Assembly (NCBI GenBank): GCA_965199725.1
Contig: OZ241321.1
Location: forward strand, 868,001 to 932,000
Source: G965199725 sp965199725
Lineage (GTDB): Bacteria; Pseudomonadota; Gammaproteobacteria; Nitrosococcales; Methylophagaceae
DNA: 64,000 nt
Reading direction: 5' to 3'
The notes beneath the pieces are model-generated. The model was not told the DNA's origin and ran no database searches. It saw only the letters and a list, made by a program, of their open reading frames with translations. Numbering within the stretch: the stretch's first letter is position 1; every line of letters starts with the position of its first letter. A program made the translations under genes and the position numbers. Shown here in pieces: positions 63,310 to 64,000 of this stretch.

Positions 63310-64000
63310 ATGATGACAACGTCTCGTACTCGTAATAAGCATAATTTGATGTTCAGTTTATCCATGGCTTGGCTTTGGTCATTTTCAACTGTAGCGCATG
63401 CCGTATCAGAACCAGTCAAGCCAGACAATCACACTGAAACAATGATCGTTACCGCCTCACCATTACATGATAGAAAAGACAGGGTAACTCATGGCGTTAC
63501 CGTGCTTAAAGGTGATGAGCTACGCGAAAGTGCAACCGCTACTTTGGGAGAAACACTAGGAAAAGAACTCGGCATCAGTGCCGCCTCGTTTGGTACTGGA
63601 GTCAGTCTTCCAGTTATCCGCGGGCAGCGTGCTAACCGCGTAAAAGTCATGCAAAACAGTATTGAGTTGCTTGATGTTTCCAATACCAGCCCCGACCATG
63701 CCAGTAGTAGTGAGGCACTGTTAGCAGAACGCATTGAAGTATTGCGCGGTCCAGCTACTCTGCGCTTTGGTAACGGGGCTGTTGGCGGCGTGGTTAACAT
63801 CATTAACAACCGCATACCTGCTACCATGTCACAACAAATCAAAGCTTCTCTGGAGTTACGTCATTCCAGCGTAAATGACGGCGACCATACAGTGTTTAAA
63901 ATAGATGGCGGCGAAGGCAATATTGCCTGGCATGTGGATGGTCTTTATCGCAACACTAATAATGTCAATATCAAAGGTGCTGCCACATTACCACAACTGG
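63310..64000 (+). CDS. ZnuD-like TonB-dependent receptor (N-terminal part, cut by window edge)
   Basis: About 230 codons are present; the gene runs off the right edge. It starts with two ATGs at 63310, a signal peptide ending in AHA (about residue 31), then MIVTASPLHD and the plug domain: TLGETLGKELGISA, LPVIRGQRANRVKVM, NTSPDHASSSEA, AERIEVLRGPATLRFGNGAV and GGVVNIINNRIP. The SPDHA segment resembles ZnuD-type zinc or heme receptors (inference). AAGG precedes the ATG by nine bases. TATAAT near 63273 may be a -10 box; I see no clear Zur or Fur site. Confidence 0.85.
   Translation, partial: MMTTSRTRNKHNLMFSLSMAWLWSFSTVAHAVSEPVKPDNHTETMIVTASPLHDRKDRVTHGVTVLKGDELRESATATLGETLGKELGISAASFGTGVSLPVIRGQRANRVKVMQNSIELLDVSNTSPDHASSSEALLAERIEVLRGPATLRFGNGAVGGVVNIINNRIPATMSQQIKASLELRHSSVNDGDHTVFKIDGGEGNIAWHVDGLYRNTNNVNIKGAATLPQL

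Overview
The window reads as an ordinary chromosomal segment of a moderately AT-rich gammaproteobacterium (GC roughly 40% by eye). The diagnostic blocks are ruvC-ruvA-ruvB with yebC, fxsA next to groES-groEL, yfgM-bamB-der, the block rpsB-tsf-pyrH-frr-uppS-cdsA-dxr-rseP-bamA-skp-lpxD-fabZ-lpxA, fMet tRNA-rimP-nusA-infB-rbfA-truB-rpsO-pnp, hemA-prfA, TPR lipoprotein-lolB-ispE-tRNA-Gln-prs-rplY-pth-ychF, and rpsU-yqeY-dnaG-rpoD. LPS (lpxA, lpxD), BAM and Lol genes show a Gram-negative envelope. The species is not identified. Several genes are decaying (trmL, a DoxX-like membrane protein, a helix-hairpin-helix protein, an unknown ORF next to tRNA-Leu), and usual operon partners such as hisS are absent. 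Both fit a host-associated or genome-reducing lineage, but that is an inference.

Layout. 1-6.2 kb (minus): Holliday-junction genes, yebC, ilvE, glnE. 6.2-6.9 kb: gene-free AT-rich spacer. 6.8-9.5 kb (minus): groES-groEL behind two near-consensus heat-shock promoters, then fxsA. 9.7-12.9 kb (minus): der, bamB, yfgM. 12.9-13.7 kb: spacer with a stray 54-bp copy of part of lpxA. 13.7-26.1 kb (minus): one long translation, lipid and envelope block. 26.3 kb: divergent map. 27.2-31.4 kb (minus): iron-uptake locus with an intact TonB receptor and PepSY protein but ruined distal genes. 31.6-41.3 kb (minus): cysC, pnp, rpsO, truB, rbfA, infB, nusA, rimP, tRNA-fMet. 41.7-42.1 kb: degraded ORF beside tRNA-Leu(UAA). 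42.3-45.2 kb (plus): purD, tsaC, hemF. 45.2-47.6 kb (minus): prfA, hemA. 47.7-54.7 kb (plus): TPR lipoprotein through ychF, tRNA-Met. 54.9-55.2 kb: trmL remnant. 55.3-59.8 kb (minus): tRNA-Ile2, rpoD, dnaG, yqeY, rpsU. 59.9-64 kb: tsaD, plsY, folB, folK, folM and the start of a ZnuD-like receptor.

Most of the content is conserved housekeeping: translation and tRNA modification, outer-membrane assembly (BamA, BamB, Skp, RseP, LpxA, LpxD, LolB), isoprenoid synthesis (Dxr, IspE, UppS), phospholipid synthesis (CdsA, PlsY) and folate or pterin metabolism. I found no CRISPR array, prophage, intact insertion sequence or obvious defence island.

The most interesting signals are small. (1) A G10 run at the 3' end of ruvC, where gain of one G would fuse RuvC in frame to RuvA. 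(2) A G8 run just after the signal-peptide core of the siderophore receptor, a typical place for phase variation. (3) dxr, which seems to start at ATT with a well-placed Shine-Dalgarno. (4) Tandem sigma-32-type promoters before groES. (5) A recently copied lpxA fragment. (6) Several half-decayed genes readable only by joining frames.
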